DNA of 9,990 nt. It comes from Pedosphaera sp. (lineage in GTDB: Bacteria; Verrucomicrobiota; Verrucomicrobiia; Limisphaerales; UBA9464). A model generated the notes under the pieces. That model did no database searches, was not told where the DNA came from, and saw nothing but the letters and a program-made list of their open reading frames with translations. A program made the position numbers and the translations under genes. Below are positions 7,748 through 9,990 of this stretch, in pieces. Every line of letters begins with the position of its first letter. The first letter of the stretch is position 1. The stretch spans positions 1 to 9,990 of the forward strand of contig SIAZ01000131.1 of NCBI GenBank assembly GCA_009695405.1, written 5' to 3'.

Positions 7748-7782
7748 AAGAGAACTTGTAACCCTCGGACGACTGCTCGTCT

Positions 7783-7838
7783 CTGTTAAAGTTACCAAGA
7801 GAACAGGGAGACTACTTTGGATCAGGCAACTTTACCAG
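7783..7838 (-). promoter_or_regulatory. Intercistronic imperfect stem-loop
   Basis: In minus-strand RNA, CTGGTAAAGTTGCC (7838-7825) can pair with GGTAACTTTAACAG (7796-7783) over 14 positions, with one G-A mismatch and one G-U wobble, around a 28-base loop. The 5' arm contains the TAA stop of the SDR-like gene, and the 3' arm covers the possible TTG start (7798) of the prepilin gene. A smaller inverted repeat, GACGA-CTGC-TCGTC, follows at 7768-7781. There is no U run, so this is not a classical terminator. It could separate expression of the two genes by RNA processing or attenuation. Role is inference. Confidence 0.4.
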
Positions 7839-9391
7839 TCAGTGGGCTTATAGTCTTTTAGGAATTGTCCCCAAACAGGGTTACCCGAGTTAATCCCGTG
7901 GAGAATAGGATCGACGATGCGCGCCGCACCATCGACGATATCAAGTGGCGGATGGAAGCGGTGTTCTTCCACTTTGCGTGCGGCGATTTGGACCGGATCC
8001 TCGTCGGTTACCCAGCCCGTATCGACGGCATTCATATGGATGCCGCTGGCGTGATAATCGGCAGCCGAGGTGCGGGTCATCATATTAAGGGCGGCTTTAG
8101 CCATATTAGTATGGGGATGACGAGTTGTTTTGAAGCGTCGATAGAACTGCCCTTCGACCGCCGAAACATTAACGATATGCTTGTCCCGCTCGGGTGTGCG
8201 GAGCAATAGGGCTTTGAGGCGGGCATTTAAGACAAACGGAGCGATGGCATTCACCAACTGAACCTCAAGAAGCTCTACCGAGGGAACTTCATCGAGCATC
8301 ATGCGCCATGAATTACGATCTCTCAGGTCCAACTGCTGTAGATCCTGATCGAGACGTCCTTCGGGAAAGAGATCTTTTTGAGCGATCAATTCACTGGGCA
8401 AGAGAACCGCTTGAGACAAGGTCGCAGCGTGGGTAAGACCGGCGATTTCGGAGACACGCCGATCGAGTTCGACGGGAGCAACGCCGGCTTCTGGAAGGAG
8501 ATGATAACCGCGAAGTCCTTCGTAGGCACCGAGTAGGCGACGGGTATCCGGCTGAAGATCCGCTGTGGAACCGAGTTCTAGTTCCATCATATGACGATAA
8601 AAATCAGGAGGGCGCCGAACTGTTTGACAAGCATTATTAACAATAAAATCGAGACGATCACGAGTGCTAAGAAGGTGTTGGCAAAAGGCTTCCACACTCG
8701 GCGTATGTCGAAGATCTAGGCCGAAGATTTCAAGACGATTTTGCCAGTCAGAAAAATCAGGTTCAGCGGCATAGCGTGCTGCCGAATCGCGTGGGAAACG
8801 AGTGGTAACAATCAAGTGAGCACCGGCACGAAGAAGTTTTATTCCCGCTTGATAGCCGATCTTGACCCGTCCACCAGTGAGGAGAGCGACACGACCACGC
8901 AGGTCAGCCGTCTCGGTACGTTTCAGAAAATTAAATTCGGCGCAAGTTGGGCAAAGTTGATCATAGAACGAATGAACGGTGGTGTAGTTCTTTTTGCAGA
9001 TGTAACAGTTCTGTGGATCGAGCACTTCGCGAAAGTCGGGGTTGTCTTTGATCTCTTCAGTGGCGAACAACGGCGGAGGCGGCAGGTTTGGGGTGGTGAA
9101 TATGGATTGTCGCCTCAGTTTTCGAATGCCTGTCTCTTCGAGAATCGAGTCGTCTTTTTTCTGTTTATCCGCCTTGCGCTGCCGTTGAGTGGCGCGAACT
9201 AAACGCCGCCGATCGCCAGTCTCGGGACAAAATATTTGCCCTGTTGCTTGGAGGAGCCGAGTGCGATCTTCGGGAGTTAGCAGAGCGAGTAAACCACGGT
9301 CGTGAACAATGGCTTCAAGAATCCCAGTGACGTCCTTCAGGCTATCGGCATTGAGTGGAGTAAGGGACTGAGATAAATTGGACAAACGCAT
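7832..9391 (-). CDS. Atypical SDR-like protein with four-Cys zinc-ribbon motif
   Basis: A 519-residue protein whose C-terminal two thirds (about 165-519) is a short-chain dehydrogenase/reductase-type Rossmann domain. Visible motifs are the nucleotide-binding segment GRVALLTGGRVKIG (166-179), NNA (252-254), an Asn in the LVNAIAPF helix (N381), a VNVSA strand with S410, and MNAVDTGWVTDEDP (453-466) in place of the usual NAV-PG-T. It departs from classical SDRs in three ways: the TGxxxGxG loop has K177 for the middle Gly, the YxxxK position reads T428-NMA-K432 with no catalytic Tyr, and about 100 extra residues sit between NNA and S410. Before the Rossmann domain is C129-x2-C132-x14-C147-x2-C150, a likely zinc ribbon. 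Residues 1-125 are unassigned, with a charged, Gln/Lys-rich stretch near 60-95. Dinucleotide binding is plausible; classical dehydrogenase catalysis is doubtful. ATG 9391 is the start, without a clear ribosome binding site. It lies 60 bases downstream of the Rrf2 remnant and may have been its target or operon partner. Confidence 0.85.
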   Translation of the reverse strand: MRLSNLSQSLTPLNADSLKDVTGILEAIVHDRGLLALLTPEDRTRLLQATGQIFCPETGDRRRLVRATQRQRKADKQKKDDSILEETGIRKLRRQSIFTTPNLPPPPLFATEEIKDNPDFREVLDPQNCYICKKNYTTVHSFYDQLCPTCAEFNFLKRTETADLRGRVALLTGGRVKIGYQAGIKLLRAGAHLIVTTRFPRDSAARYAAEPDFSDWQNRLEIFGLDLRHTPSVEAFCQHLLSTRDRLDFIVNNACQTVRRPPDFYRHMMELELGSTADLQPDTRRLLGAYEGLRGYHLLPEAGVAPVELDRRVSEIAGLTHAATLSQAVLLPSELIAQKDLFPEGRLDQDLQQLDLRDRNSWRMMLDEVPSVELLEVQLVNAIAPFVLNARLKALLLRTPERDKHIVNVSAVEGQFYRRFKTTRHPHTNMAKAALNMMTRTSAADYHASGIHMNAVDTGWVTDEDPVQIAARKVEEHRFHPPLDIVDGAARIVDPILHGINSGNPVWGQFLKDYKPTDW

Positions 9392-9451
9392 GAGTTTAGA
9401 GTCAAAAATGTGCCGTAGAATCTGGGAACGTGCGAGAGATCGGCGGCGAGG

Positions 9452-9843
9452 TTAAATAACAAAATCCGTCTCGGTATCTTTGATAATCCCCAATTTTTTA
9501 GCGCGAATGACCAGATCTGCTAGTGTGGTGGTCTCTAGTTTTTGCGCAATAGAATCCCGAACTTCCCTCATAACAGACAGTAAAGCGCAACGAAGTTCAT
9601 CGGGGCAGTTGCACTTTTCGTAAAAGTTTTCACTGACACAGCCAATGGGCGCCAAAGCTCCTTCGGTATGTCGGATAATCGCAGCTAAGGAAATTTCCTG
9701 TGGGGATTTGGCGAGACGATAGCCCCCGAAACCCCGCGACGACTTTCTACAAATCCACCGTTTCGAAGGTGATTGAGAATCTGTTCGAGGAAACGTTTGG
9801 GAATATTTTCAGCCGCAGAAATAGATGGGATCTGAATCACACC
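9452..9843 (-). pseudogene. Rrf2-family regulator remnant, IS-truncated and frameshifted
   Basis: Read on the minus strand from 9843, the sequence encodes IPSISAAENIPKRFLEQIL, then NHLRNGGFVESRRGVS, which is the recognition part of an Rrf2-type winged helix-turn-helix. The frame then shifts by one at the G5 tract (plus-strand C5, 9723-9727) and continues as GGYRLAKSPQEISLAAIIRH, followed by GALAPIGCVSENFYEKCNCP and a C-terminal helix ending at the TAA at 9454-9452. A sixth G would restore the family motif RRGVSGGYRLA. The cysteines follow C-x8-C-x-C-x5-C, in the region where Rrf2 proteins such as IscR bind an Fe-S cluster. The usual first 25-30 residues are missing: host sequence stops at 9843, where an insertion sequence begins. 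Rrf2 regulators control Fe-S, cysteine or redox-stress genes. Both lesions predict loss of function. The 3' part alone could be read from a TTG at 9655, but it would lack the DNA-binding domain. Confidence 0.85.
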
Positions 9844-9868
9844 TGAGGTGGACCCCGAAAACTGGACC
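9844..9868 (+). repeat. Putative IS left terminal inverted repeat
   Basis: About 25 bases starting TGAGGTGGACCCC and ending in ACTGGACC. TG start, a C-rich run and an A-rich centre are typical of IS3-family ends. The matching right end lies outside the window, so the length of the repeat is an estimate. Confidence 0.55.
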
Positions 9869-9909
9869 AGCGGTTAAGTTATGGTTTTGCGGGTTTGATC
9901 AACGACAAA

Positions 9910-9990
9910 ATGATCAGACCAATGAAAACCAAAACCAAACGGAAAAGACACAGTTCAGCGTTCAAAGCGAAGGTGGGGATGGAGGCGCTG
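9910..9990 (+). CDS. IS3-family transposase OrfA, N-terminal part
   Basis: Only the first 27 codons lie in the window. They encode MIRPMKTKTKRKRHSSAF followed by KAKVGMEAL. The basic start followed by HS-x-FKAKV-x-EAL is the characteristic beginning of IS3-family OrfA proteins, whose HTH domain binds the element's inverted repeats; OrfA and the downstream OrfB are usually joined by programmed -1 frameshifting into the active transposase. ATG 9910 is the first start in this frame; ATG 9922, four codons later, is equally possible. No clear ribosome binding site is seen before either. The gene is cut by the window edge, so its integrity cannot be judged. Confidence 0.75.
   Translation, partial: MIRPMKTKTKRKRHSSAFKAKVGMEAL

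Larger units (their letters stand above)
9844..9990 (+). mobile_element. IS3-family insertion sequence, left end (partial)
   Basis: Homology to Rrf2 stops at 9843. The next bases, TGAGGTGGACCCCGAAAACT, start with the TG end and resemble terminal inverted repeats of IS3-family elements. A transposase orfA-like frame begins 66 bases inside. The element reads away from the Rrf2 remnant and runs off the window, so its length, right inverted repeat, orfB and completeness are unknown. A target duplication would probably be the 3-4 bases just before 9844 (ACC or CACC), but its second copy is outside the window. The exact boundary is uncertain by a few bases because CACCTGAGGTG (9840-9850) is a palindrome. 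Confidence 0.75.

Noticed and set aside
8741..9202. A 153-codon plus-strand open frame
   Set aside because: It lies wholly antisense to the well-supported SDR-like gene and shows no protein family features.

Overview
The window looks like a chromosomal segment of a Verrucomicrobiota-type bacterium, with Planctomycetota as the less likely alternative. This rests on gene content, not on a database search: a PSCyt1/DUF1549/DUF1553 c-type cytochrome protein, a Tat-exported DUF1501 protein, a CotH-like protein and an H-X9-DG prepilin-like protein are the kind of gene set expanded in that superphylum.

Layout. At the left edge a tRNA-Cys(GCA) gene with encoded CCA lies on the minus strand (128-201), with a TATAAT box and three GCCGAAA direct repeats upstream. 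A gene-free stretch (202-592) separates it from a plus-strand cluster of three genes for exported proteins (593-6916): a 1062-residue PSD1 protein with two CxxCH haem motifs and an inserted LamG-like domain, a DUF1501 protein with a twin-arginine leader, and a CotH-like protein with a basic Pro/Arg-rich tail. DUF1553 and DUF1501 proteins are commonly encoded as pairs. The pair plus CotH may form one envelope or periplasmic module acting on an unknown polymeric or protein substrate; that role is inference.

The right part is on the minus strand, converges on the cluster, and the two facing stop codons abut with no base between them (6916/6917). Read in its own direction it holds the remains of an Rrf2-family Fe-S-type regulator (9843-9452), an unusual 519-residue short-chain dehydrogenase-like protein with a four-cysteine zinc-ribbon-like motif and no catalytic Tyr (9391-7832), and a single H-X9-DG prepilin-like protein (7747-6917). 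A long imperfect stem-loop lies between the last two.

At the right edge an IS3-family insertion sequence begins at about 9844 and runs out of the window. It has removed the first 25-30 codons of the Rrf2 gene from its body, and the remnant also carries a one-base frameshift in a C5/G5 tract. The regulator upstream of the SDR-like gene therefore appears inactivated. This disrupted regulator next to a degenerate SDR is the most notable feature of the window; I see no CRISPR array, phage gene or recognised defence system.
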